Program-made: the position numbers and the translations under genes
Assembly: GCA_945859605.1 (NCBI GenBank)
Contig: OX243828.1
Coordinates: 22,875,609 to 22,939,608 of the forward strand
DNA length: 64,000 nucleotides
DNA from: Lumbricus rubellus
Taxonomy: Eukaryota > Annelida > Clitellata > Crassiclitellata > Lumbricidae
Direction of reading: 5' to 3'
The notes under the pieces: generated by a model
The model's input: only the letters and a program-made list of their open reading frames with translations
Database searches by the model: none
Told to the model about the DNA's origin: nothing
Shown here: positions 26,466-39,207 of the stretch, one piece after another
Position numbering within the stretch: position 1 is the stretch's first letter
Layout of the letters: every line of letters starts with the position of its first letter

Positions 26466-29400
26466 TTTTTATAAGCCCCTGGGGGAACGAAGTACCTCAG
26501 GGCAAAAAAAAAATAAAATAAAAAAAAAAAATAATAATAATAATTAATAATAATAATAATTAATAATAATAATAATAATTAATAATAATAATTAATAATA
26601 ATAAATAATAATAATAAATAATAATAATAATAATTAATAATAATAAATAATAATAATAATAATAGTGGCTCCTTTAGAAGACCCACGCCCGAAATGGATG
26701 AGGTTTAGCCGTTCCAGGCACATTGCTTTTATATATTTTATAAGCCCCTGGGGGAACAAAGTACCTCAGGGCAAAAAAAAATAATAATAATAATAAATAA
26801 TAATAATAATACCTTATAATAATAATAAAAGTAAAGTTGTAAAACAAAACAAAAAACAAAACAAAAATAATAATAATTACGAAAATTTATTTATTGTCTT
26901 TATTCTATACTTTATTTCTGGTAATCTGCCTTTCGTACTTAGAATAACTATTTGTTATCAATTTTTTTTTCATTTCGATGCATTGTTTTTCGCATGGGAT
27001 CTTTGTTTTCAAAATGATTTCAGTACAGAGACTTTCAGATATCTGGTCATGAAATGCTGAATGCCTTCAGAATGGACATTGGTGAAGAGGTTGAAGTGTG
27101 GAGCCTGCTAATGTTGCCTGAAGGCGTCGACGATGATATTATTCAAGTAAGCCTTCGCTGATATATTCCCAGTTTTTTGTGCATAGATGATCGTAGCTTG
27201 ATAAAAAAATCATTCTTTTTCATTCTTTCTTTCATGTTCGTTGCCTTAATTGGAGCTGGAGGGTTCCAGGTTCAAATCCACCTCATGCCGCCGCGTAGGG
27301 ACCTTGGGCAAGTCCTTCACTCGCAATTACTAAGGCGCTGCCTCGTGAAACTCACTCAGGCGCAGTGTCCGTGCTGTAGTCGGGAGTGCGTCCGAGTAGG
27401 GTGCTCATCATGCCCATCATGCATTTGCAATGTTTCATGTTGCATGTCCCATCATGCATTTGCAATGTTTCATGTTGCATGTCCCAGCATGCATTTGCAA
27501 TGTTTCATGTTGTATGTCCCATCATGCATTTGCAATGTTTCATGTTGTATGTCCCATCATGCATTTGCAATGTTTCATGTTATATGTCCAGCCATGCATT
27601 TGCAAGATGGGACAATAATTGGGACATACAACATGAAACATTAGTTTTTTTTACTACACTGAAGTAATAATTAGTAAATAAATTATTTCCATATTCTGCA
27701 GCCATCATAAAACTGTTGAAGGGAAGTCTGTTGCTTGGATCTACGTTTGAGCGACGTCCCACTTCTTGTATCCAACTGTCTTTGTCTTGGTTTCCACCTC
27801 TGATTTGTCAGATTGCTTCTGTAAAGGATGCTATGTGAAGGCTCTGTTACAATACACAGGTGAAATTTTCTGGTGTGGCGTTGATATTGTTTAAAGCAGC
27901 TGTTGTTCTAACGTGTGCTTGTTTGCAGGTTGACTTGGAACAATTAGATGTTGTCAAGACTGATATAACGAACGAAGTTCACATGGAGGAATATGGACTT
28001 TCACAGTTGAAGGTTCATTTGAAGCAATAATTATGTTGAATCCATGGGCGTTGACTTAGGGTGTCGGGGAGACGGTCCCCCAATGTTTGTAGTGAGGGAC
28101 CGTCCCCCAGACCACAAACTCATATATGTATGTATGTATGTATGTATGTGTGTACTGTGTATGTATGTGCACTTAGACACTGCTCATTATCCCCCCCCCC
28201 AACATTGAAGAAATATTAATAAATAGCATCGTAAATGTCTAAAGTGTTAGGATATATTGATAAATTCTGGTAAAATAGACGTAAAGGCCAAAAAAGGTTG
28301 TAAGCTATTTTGGCAGGGAAAATGGTACATTTTTATGAGATTTAGACCAAATGACTTTTTTAAGTCGTCAGCTATTAAATTATCAGTCTATTGCTGGAGC
28401 AGTTTTTATAATCTTTGTTTTAAATTTTCAAACTCGCACAACACATTATGGCTACAATTAATAGTATGAGCGAATGACGACAAGTTATTGCAGAAGTCGA
28501 ATTTAACTGTCAGCAGCCATGCAACGCTCCTATCACATCCATCACCGTCATACTGCTCAGTTTACCAACACCATCTGCCGATTGGAAGGTTGAGTGGGCT
28601 CCATAAGAACATCTGAATAGCGTTGAGACTTATATCTGTTGATGCTACAAGAAAAGATAAAAGAACGTCTCACTGAAACAATTGATTGTACGTAAACTTT
28701 TTTTTAAAGCAACCAATCAAAGAGAACTGCAGGATAATTCCAATCATTCTATTCTGAAGGAATAAGTTGGGGATATAAAATGACAAAAGTTGAACCTTTT
28801 TTTGTTTTTGTTAGGCATTCATTAGCTAGGTGGCGAGAAATTTTTATTGATCATCTTGTGTGCTGTTGTTATTTTTAGGAGATCCATTTTTCCATCATAC
28901 CAGAAAGGATCAAGCGTTTCGACCAGTAAGTACTATACTGTTTCACTTACGGATTCACAATATCTAATAGGGAGATTTTTTCTATGATGAAGTAGGTCCT
29001 CCTGATTTCCCTGGTGCTGTAAATATAATGTTAAACCGTTTAACAAATGATTTCTCTGGTGATGTAAATGTATTGTTAAACCATTTAGCAAACGCTTTCA
29101 CAGTGGACGTACACGATTTTGTATGTAGTAACATGTGTGAGCCAAGACCATTCGAATTTCTGTATAATTATTCATTCATCTATTAGAAAATTCATTTATT
29201 TGCTTATTCATTCCCGTTTGCATATTTATTCGTCTATTTGCATATTCATGTGTTCACCTTTTTGCACATTCATTAATTTAATCTATTTGCATATTCATTC
29301 ATTTCATCTATTTGCATATTCATTTATTTCATCTATTTGCATATTCATGTATTCACCTATTTGCATATCCGTTCATTTCATCTATTTGCATATTCATTCA

Positions 29401-32400
29401 TTTAATCTATACGCAAATTCATTCATTTAATCTATTTTCATATTCATTTATTCATCTTGTGTCAGTGGAAGAGTTGTCTTGCACTACTTCTTCTTCTCCT
29501 ACTTCTCTTGCTCTTCGTTCTTCTTCTCCTTATTCTTCTCCTCCTCTTTCTTCTCCTCCTCATTCTTCTCTTTCTCATTCTTCTCTTTCTCTTACTTCAG
29601 TCTGCTTGCATAAATATTTATTCATCTTTCTATTCTACCTTTAATCATCTAGCCATCTATTGTTCTTATAACTGGTGCTATGAAGTATTAGATTATGAAC
29701 TGTTGCTGTGTCTTTAGTGGAAACACCTACTTGGGACATTATGGTTTTCAACTTGATCCGATGACCAGTGATCCAGGCATTGTAGTCTGCCCATTGCCAC
29801 GCATTATGGTAATGTTGTAGTGATGCAACCACTCTTATATTTTTGACAAAATTAATATGCATTAGACCTTAGTCCTTCCTGTGCAGGAAATGCCACTCGA
29901 AAGCCAAGCTCAGAGCACCAGCTTATTCACGAGCGCTGTGTCTAATCAGAAGGGTTGTCCAAAAGAGTTGTCCAAAGGAGATCGTAGTCCAGTTACCAGA
30001 GGATCAGTGGCAGAATAGCTGTTGAAAATGGGAAGGTGGGAGATCAGAAGGGAGTCGGGTACCTAAGAATTTCTAAAGAGGTGAGATTTTAGTTTTGAAC
30101 AGAAAGACTGAGAAGTGATGATGAATAGAGGAGCCTGGGAAGGGGATAGGTGGTGACCATCAAGGATGGAAGAGAATTGGGAAAGAGAGGAATTCATATT
30201 GCATATCATTTCAGAGACATGGTGCTGTGCAGAGTTTATCGTGTAACTAAAACTAATGTATTTAGAGCTGTGCTCATAACATGCAGCATTGTGGCATGAT
30301 TTCATAAATTTGCAACACAGCTGTTCTTCCTGATTATTATCTTGCAGATGGGCTACATCTACGTCGGCTGTTCTGACTTTAAACATGTGGAGATTGTTCG
30401 GTAAGCATAACATGATTTACCATAATAATGATAATAATAATAATTATGACAATTTTTATGACACCATAAAATGGCCACCCGTTACAAGGACGCCTTACAA
30501 AGCAACTAACAGGCGGATTTAAAGCACTAGAGATATAACAAGTCTGTTATTAGCATAGATTTAAAAGAGTTCATTGAGCCGATCGATCGAGTATCCGGAA
30601 CACTGTAAGGAACCTACACACTATACACAGCTCGGCAACATCCCGCAAGCACCCACAAGAGGCTCTGCCTCACTATCATATACTGGTAATTATTAAGTCG
30701 ATGTGTTGAGTCTAGGTTGTCATCAACTGCTCATTTAGTGTAAAATCATTTCTTATTCTAGAATTTCTGACTTAAAATTTGGCTCAGTATGACATGAACT
30801 GACTTAGCTGGACTTCTGTTATTATTGTTACCGTATATAAATTTGTAACGCGCGCAAGGTCACACCAAAATGTGAATCTGAGGCGCGGATAGTCAGCCAC
30901 CAATACGATTACAATTACTGTAGTGGACGCACGTTGCGAGATTGTACTTTTACAATTACAATTACTATAGTGGATGCTCGTTGCGAGATTGTACTTTTAC
31001 AATTACAACTACTATAGTGGACGCACGTTGAGAGATTGTACTTTACAATTACAATTAGTAGAGTGGACGCACATTGCAAGATTGTACCATTACAATTACT
31101 ATAGTGGACGCATGTTGCAAGATTGTACTTTTACAATTACAACTACTATAGTGGACGCACGTTGCAAGATTGTACTTTTACAATTACAACTACTAGAGTG
31201 GAAACACGTTGCAAGATTGTACCTTTACGATTACAATTACTATAGTGGAAACACGTTGCGAGATTGTACTTTTACAATTACTAGAGTGGCAACACGTTGC
31301 GATATTGTACTTTTACAATTACAATTACTGTAGTGGGAACAGTTGCGAGCTGTCATGAAGAGTAGTGGAAAACGGAGTATCTCCCCTTTTACATTATGTG
31401 ATTGATTATGACAGAACATGGGAATAATTTATCTGTTTTTATTAGGACTAAGAGTGACCCTGAGTCTGAGGACTGTCAGATGTTTCAAGGAAAAACTCCC
31501 TACAAGTACACGCTGTTCGGGTGAGTTAAATTGCATTGGCTGAGCATAATCATCAGCTCTTTAGTAGTTTGTTGTACAACTGATCTTTAGTAGTTTGTTG
31601 TACAATTGATCTTTAGTAGTTTGTTGTACAACTGATCTTTAGTAGTTTGTTGTACAACTGATCTTTAGTAGTTTGTTGTACAACTGATCTTTAGTAGTTT
31701 GTTGTACAATTGATCTTTAGTAGTTTGTTGTACAACTGATCTTTAGTAGTTTGTTGTACAACTGATCTTTAGTAGTTTGTTGTACAATTGATCTTTAGTA
31801 GTTTGTTGTACAACTGATCTTTAGTAGTTTGTTGTACAACTGATCTTTAGTAGTTTGTTGTACAATTGATCTTTAGTAGTTTGTTGTACAACTGATCTTT
31901 AGTAGTTTGTTGTACAACTGATCTTTAGTAGTTTGTTGTACAACTGATCTTTAGTAGTTTGTTGTACAATTGATCTTTAGTAGTTTGTTGTACAACTGAT
32001 CTTTAGTAGTTTGTTGTACAACTGATCTTTAGTAGTTTGTTGTACAATTGATCTTTAGTAGTTTGTTGTACAACTGATCTTTAGTAGTTTGTTGTACAAC
32101 TGATTTTTAGTAGTTTGTTGTACAACTGATCTTTAGTAGTTTGTTGTACAACTGATCTTTAGTAGTTTGTTGTACAATTGATCTTTAGTAGTTTGTTGTA
32201 CAACTGATCTTTAGTAGTTTGTTGTACAACTGATCTTTAGTAGTTTGTTGTACAACTGATCTTTAGTAGTTTGTTGTACAACTGATCTTTAGTAGTTTGT
32301 TGTACAACTGATCTTTAGTAGTTTGTTGTATAACTGATCTTTAGTAGTTTGTTGTACAACTGATCTTTAGTAGTTTGTTGTACAATTGATCTTTAGTAGT

Positions 32401-33929
32401 TTGTTGTACAACTGATCTTTAGTAGTTTGTTGTACAACTGATCTTTAGTAGTTTGTTGTACAATTGATCTTTAGTAGTTTGTTGTACAACTGATCTTTAG
32501 TAGTTTGTTGTACAACTGATCTTTAGTAGTTTGTTGTACAATTGATCTTTAGTAGTTTGTTGTACAACTGATCTTTAGTAGTTTGTTGTACAACTGATCT
32601 TTAGTAGTTTGTTGTACAACTGATCTTTAGTAGTTTGTTGTACAACTGATCTTTAGTAGTTTGTTGTACAACTGATCTTTAGTAGTTTGTTGTATAACTG
32701 ATCTTTAGTAGTTTGTTGTACAACTGATCTTTAGTAGCTTGTTGTACAACTGATCTTTAGTAGTTTGTTGTATAACTGATCTTTAGTAGTTTGTTGTACA
32801 ACTGATCTTTAGTAGCTTGTTGTACAACTGATCTTTAGTAGTTTGTTGTACAACTGATCTTTTAGTAGTTTGTTGTACAACTGCTCTTTAGTAGCTTGTT
32901 GTACAACTGATCTTTAGTAGCTTGTTGTACAACTGATCTTTAGTAGTTTGTTGTACAACTGATCTTTAGTAGTTTGTTGTAAACTGATCTTTAGTAGTTT
33001 GTTGTACAACTGATCTTTAGTAGCTTATTGTACAACTGATCTTTAGTAGCTTGTTGTACAACTGATCTTTAGTAGTTTGTTGTAAACTGATCTTTAGTAG
33101 TTTGTTGTACAACTGATCTTTAGTAGCTTATTGTACAACTGATTTTTAGTAGTTTGTTGTACAACTGATTATTAGTAGTTTGTTGTACAACTGATCCAGA
33201 TCTTTAGTAGTTTGTTGTACAACTGATCTTTAGTAGTTTGTTGTACAATTGATCTTTAGTAGTTTGTTGTACAACTGATCTTTAGTAGTTTGTTGTACAA
33301 CTGATCTTTAGTAGTTTGTTGTACAACTGATCTTTAGTAGTTTGTTGTACAACTGATCTTTAGTAGTTTGTTGTACAACTGATCTTTAGTAGTTTGTTGT
33401 ATAACTGATCTTTAGTAGTTTGTTGTACAACTGATCTTTAGTAGTTTGTTGTACAATTGATCTTTAGTAGTTTGTTGTACAACTGATCTTTAGTAGTTTG
33501 TTGTACAACTGATCTTTAGTAGTTTGTTGTACAATTGATCTTTAGTAGTTTGTTGTACAACTGATCTTTAGTAGTTTGTTGTACAACTGATCTTTAGTAG
33601 TTTGTTGTACAATTGATCTGTAGTAGTTTGTTGTACAACTGATTATTTGTACAACTGACTTAACTGCTACGGAGACGCTTGTGCATTGAAACGTATGTGT
33701 GCATTTAATGTATTAATGTAGCGATACTCGTTTATGTGTACAGCACCTTTTATTAACCTCCTAATGCATTTCTTACATGTCTACTTGCCTACGGAGACAC
33801 GTTTATCTTAGCAATCTAGAGAGGTACCACATAACATAAGCATAACATAACATCTGTAGCAAAAACATGTATACTAGAATAGTAATAAACACCACATACA
33901 TGTATATTTGTACATGCATATGCATGTGC

Positions 33930-33960
<31 letters not shown>

Positions 33961-36900
33961 CATGGAGATTTATATGGCGCTCCTTCAAGGTTACTACTCT
34001 GGAGCGCTCCCGACAAAACCTCGGCTGAAAAGTGCTGCTTTATGGCTGTGATAAAACGCATCTTCTTTATTCAAACTAGTGTTATTTGCTGATGACACTA
34101 ATGCCTTCCTTAACGATAAATCTATCACGGATCTATTTTGCAGGGCTAACAGTGAACTCCAACTAATATCACTCTGGTTTAGAACTAACAAGCTGTCCCT
34201 TAATCTGACTAAAACTAACTATATTGTTTTCTATGCTATGCGTAAAACACCCCCACCGGATAATTTACATATTGCCATTGATGGTATATCCATTAACCAG
34301 GTGACCTCAACCAAGTTTTTAGGCACTATTATTGATTCTCATTTGAATTGGAAAGAACATATTTCACAGATTGCCAAAAAAGTAGCTAAGAACATAGGTA
34401 TACTACGAAGAATACGCCATAACTTGCCTTCGAATATCCTCACTAACCTCTATTATACGCTTGTCTATCCGTATTTTTCATACTGTAATATCTCTTGGGG
34501 TGTTAACTATTCTCAAACTCTCCAATGCTTGGTTGTACTTCAGAAATTGGCCATAAGAACTGTCTACCATATACATTGGAGACTTAGTACCAAGGACACC
34601 TTCAAAATTAACCGTATATTAACTATATTGGGCATCAATAGGCTCCAAATTGGCCTCTTTATGTATCGGTACCACAATAATTTGTTACCACCTTGTTTTA
34701 ATAATTATTTTAAATTGGCGTCCTCTGTGCATCAACATTACACTAGACATGCAGCTGATTACCGACCTGATTTTGCTAGAATCAATCCGAAGCTATTTTC
34801 CATTAAATGCCAGGGCCCAATCACATGGAACTCCTTACCACTAGATATAACCTCCCTTCCAACTTTGAGCAGGTTTAAGAGAGCTCTTAAGTTATATCTA
34901 ACTGAAGAATGATCATTGAATTGTATTAGCCTGAGATCTTTCTTTTAAAGTATTCTGGTGCATGATCTGACCTGCAGAGTATCATACAGTGTTTCCCTTT
35001 TGCCACAGCTGTTCTGACCTTTGTTTGCTAATATGATCACTTCAGTTTGGAAATCTCAAGTTTGTTTTTCTTTTTCTTTCTTAACTGACTAGCAGTACCC
35101 ATATGTTTGCACTGAGATAATTAGTTAAGCTATATTATGTATTGAATCTGTTTACAATGTCTGATCTGCCATTCCACCAACGACTGATACTGGGGTTCCT
35201 CTGATAGCGGGACTTGTCCCTTTGAGGTTCCCCTTTAAGTGCTCAACCGTATGCGATCCTCTGCTTTATAATGTACTGTTTATTCTTATGATACGCTGTT
35301 TATTCTTTCTGTTATGTTAATCATTAATGTTAATGCTATTATTCTGTTTTGTTTTGTCTTGATCAATGTGCAACGGTTGTTGCCTTAATAAATGGTAATA
35401 AATGGTATTTGATTTGAGTAAACCCTAGGCATAAGGCGTATGAACAGTGGAAGTTCATTCCATACTATGGGGTCAATAACATGATATCATGTGAACAGTT
35501 TGTACATTAGGGATATCTTATGAACAGTTTGTACTTCAAGGATATCAAGTGAACTGTTTGTACTTTAGGGATGTCATATGATCAGTTTGTACGTCAAGGA
35601 TGTCATGTGAGCAGTTTGTACATGTAAGGATGTCATGTGAGCAGTTTGTACATATAGGGATTTCATATGAGCAGTTTGTACAGTAAGGGTATCATTTGAA
35701 TAGCTTTAACTGTAGAGATATCATGTGAACAGTTTGTACTTTAGGGATATCATGTAAAGAGTTTGTTCTTCAAGGATTTTATGTGAAGTTTTTCTACAGT
35801 AAGGATATTACGTGAACATTTGTATGTTTATATTTCCGTCACTTTGTGATACCAGTTTATGTGTAACATTTAACTGTTATTTTGCAACAGTTTCCAGATA
35901 CAATATCCGAATGGAAGTCAAGGAACTGCAGATGTAAGTCTCTCATGAAGTATTCTACATTGCTTATCATTTTTCAATGTCTTTTCTTTTTAACAATGTT
36001 ATTGCCTTCAGTTTAACAAAGGAATTCATAAATTTGGAAATGATGTCTGAGGTGTTTGGATTACATGTGCTTACCAATAAATTTTAATATGGAGATGTTA
36101 GTTATGGGAACTCTGCTAACAGCAGACCGTTTGAACTTTCAGAAAAACATTGAATACAACTTTACAAAGCACGGCTGTCCCATCAGGATGCATTTCTCGG
36201 AAGTAATGCTACCAGAACTTCTGCTGTGAGCAACACACGACGTTGACGTCATTCATAATAATTTTTTTAGACTGTTCCGCAGGATAGGTGATTATCACTA
36301 TTCAGCCGAATACGAATAATTGAACTAACTATTCGGCCGAATACGAATAATTGAACTAACTATTCAGCCGAATACGAATAATTGAACTAACTATTCGGCC
36401 GAATACGAATAATTGAACTAACTATTCGGCCGAATACGAATAATTGAACTAACTATTCGGCCGAATACGAATAATTGAACTAGCTATATTCGGCCGAATA
36501 CGAATAGTGTGCAAAATAGGTCTACCGACAATATTCAAATTAAATTTTAAACTGTGAGCAGAAGTTTCACCTTTGATTTCTCGAACCCTAGCGACCGCCG
36601 TGGTCAGCCTTCTCCACGAGTTACGATCTCCAATCGTGTCCCTCAGTTCCTCCAAAGTTCATCGGATACCATAAGTCACATAAGTGCTGGAGTTTACTAG
36701 TATTTTACATAGCTTTTCAGTAAATGGAATAAATATTAATTAATTAATTAATTTGTTTTTTTTCTGGCAAGAGAAGGAAGAGGCTGAATTCCTGATGAGA
36801 ACATTTCTGGCATGATGAATAGTGCATGTGATATTTATGCAATTAAAAAATTACCTTTTATCAGATATTGTACTATATGTCAAGGTATTGGACCTTGAAA

Positions 36901-39108
36901 TTATGCATAATGGTATAATTTGCGTGCAGTGTAATAAACTTTTATTATTATCAACTAGATAACATGAAATTTGAATTATACTGTACAATTGTAATACAGT
37001 GACATGTTTTTGTAACATTTTTATCATTTGTATGTTTTTGCTTTCCAGATATGATGACTTGGCACAAACAGTGACGCCTCTTAATGCGGATTTTGTGATA
37101 TATGAGCATCACAGCAGATTGTTTGGATACAACAACACTGCATGGGGTGTAAGTAAACTAGACAAGTCGTGCGCTTCTGTGTGAAACTCCTATTCAGTGT
37201 CCGCGCTGTAGTCGGGAGCGTCTCTGAGTAGAAATATTGAGGGGTGCTGTAACAAGTACTCATACATATATACAAGTAATATGATATGTGCAACATTTGA
37301 CAACATGCGTGCGCATTTGTGGCAGATTTTTAAATGCATTGCCTTTTTGCCTATACATACAGGTTTCAGCCTATCCTGTATAGGGCTATTGCTAGGTCTA
37401 GTCATTTAACTCGTAAGTAGAAGTTGCTAGCGTGTTTATTTACGCTGGTTCAAGCACGCATCAAGGTGGTTGAGAATGCCGGTTCCCTTACCTTGTCTTG
37501 TCTTCTCTTGTCTTCAACCTTCCTCGCCCCGATGGTTGGTCGCTTCATGGACAAGTTTTCTCCATCTTTTTCTGTCTTCTTCATCACCCAATCTATTGAC
37601 ATATCCATCCAGGGGAGAATACAGAAACTTTGGACGGGAGGGCCAAAAATTCTTGGCCTTGGGTGTGTAAAAATATTTTTCCGTATCCGCCAAAAAGTTG
37701 ATGACCTTTTTTTAGTCATCCAGTCAAAATGTCCTTATTATACATTGTTGAAACCAAATGGGGGGCCACGATACATGGGCAGTTCTAAATTGGGGGGGCA
37801 TGGCCGGATTGCCCCCTGGTTCCGCCCTTGTATCCATCAAGGTGGTTGAGAATGCCGGTTCTCATACCTTGTCTTGTTTTCTCTTGTCTTCAACCTTCCA
37901 CGTTCTGATGGTTGGTCGCTTCATGGACAAGTTTTCTCCATCTTTTTCTGTCTTCTTCATCACCCAATGGATGACCATGGATGTGGTGGGTGACGACATG
38001 CGCACGCATGTTGTCAACTGTTGCACATATCATACTCGTACTAGTTCTGATGTTGTCGATCCACAGCCCATCCTCGGTCTTCCCTGCAGTGTTCTTATAA
38101 ATTCATGGCACTGTACACTGTAAGATCTCTTTTCTGTGTGAAGGTTAGACGATTTCACAGCAGAAGGAAACGGATTTTCAGTATCGTAGGATGCACCAGG
38201 TTTTGAACCAAAGTCAGTCCGCCATCTTGTCTTTTTTGCTTTTCTACTTTCTCGGGAATTGAATTTACTTTTGTGCAACTTTTCCAAATCTCTCTCTATT
38301 CAAATGTTTGCAAAATGAAGTTGCTGTATTTCTATAGGTGGGCTGCTCAATTGCACCACAGAATTGGAAAGAAATGACGAAGGCTAGCAATGAAAAAGAC
38401 CGGAAATACGTGTGGACACCAGGAGTTAGTATCCAGTTTCAGCAGCCTTTTTAATCTAATGCACTACAGCAGTGGTTCCCAACCTTTTTTGCCTTTAGGG
38501 CCACTTTTTCTAGGTTGGAAGACTCGAGGGCCACTTTTTCTTAGTTGAAGGACATTAGGGGGCCACAAGGCTAAAACTTATCTAACTAAAACACATAAAA
38601 AATTGTTGTAATTGATTCAAAATAGAATGTTTTATGTTATTTATACATGCCAAAATAGAATAATTTGTAATAGAAAGTAATTATGTTTTCTATCCTGTCC
38701 AAATTGTCATTTTTTCATATATATATTTTTAATTCTTTGAGCGATAAGGGCCATTTTCTTAGACCTGGCGACCCACTTTTGCCCCGCGGGCCACAGGCTG
38801 GGAACCTCTGCACTACAGAATTGGTCGAATTAACAGAATTTTTTGCAACTGAGCATTTTCTTTTTCTTGCTTTGCCATACTATTAATAGTGTAGTATAGT
38901 TTTGTAAAGTTATAGTGTATTATAGTATGGTATAGTATGATACATTATAGTATTGTATAGTATTGTATTTATAGTATGGTATATTATAGTATGGTATACG
39001 TTACAGATATTCAACAATGGCTCCAAGTATAATTTGTTTAAATCCCGAGGGATTTGAGGTACCTCGGGTTGAAAAATAATAATAGGTGATGATGATGATG
39101 ATGATAAC

Positions 39109-39154
<46 letters not shown>

Positions 39155-39158
39155 TAAC

Positions 39159-39207
<49 letters not shown>

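Noticed and set aside
27177..27667. Cys/His-rich frames (CICNVSCCMSHHAFAM type)
   Set aside because: Translation of the 35-bp minisatellite; the apparent zinc-finger pattern is an artefact of the repeat.
34079..34912. 277-codon frame as a host gene
   Set aside because: The FADD motif and motif order show a LINE reverse transcriptase C-terminus.
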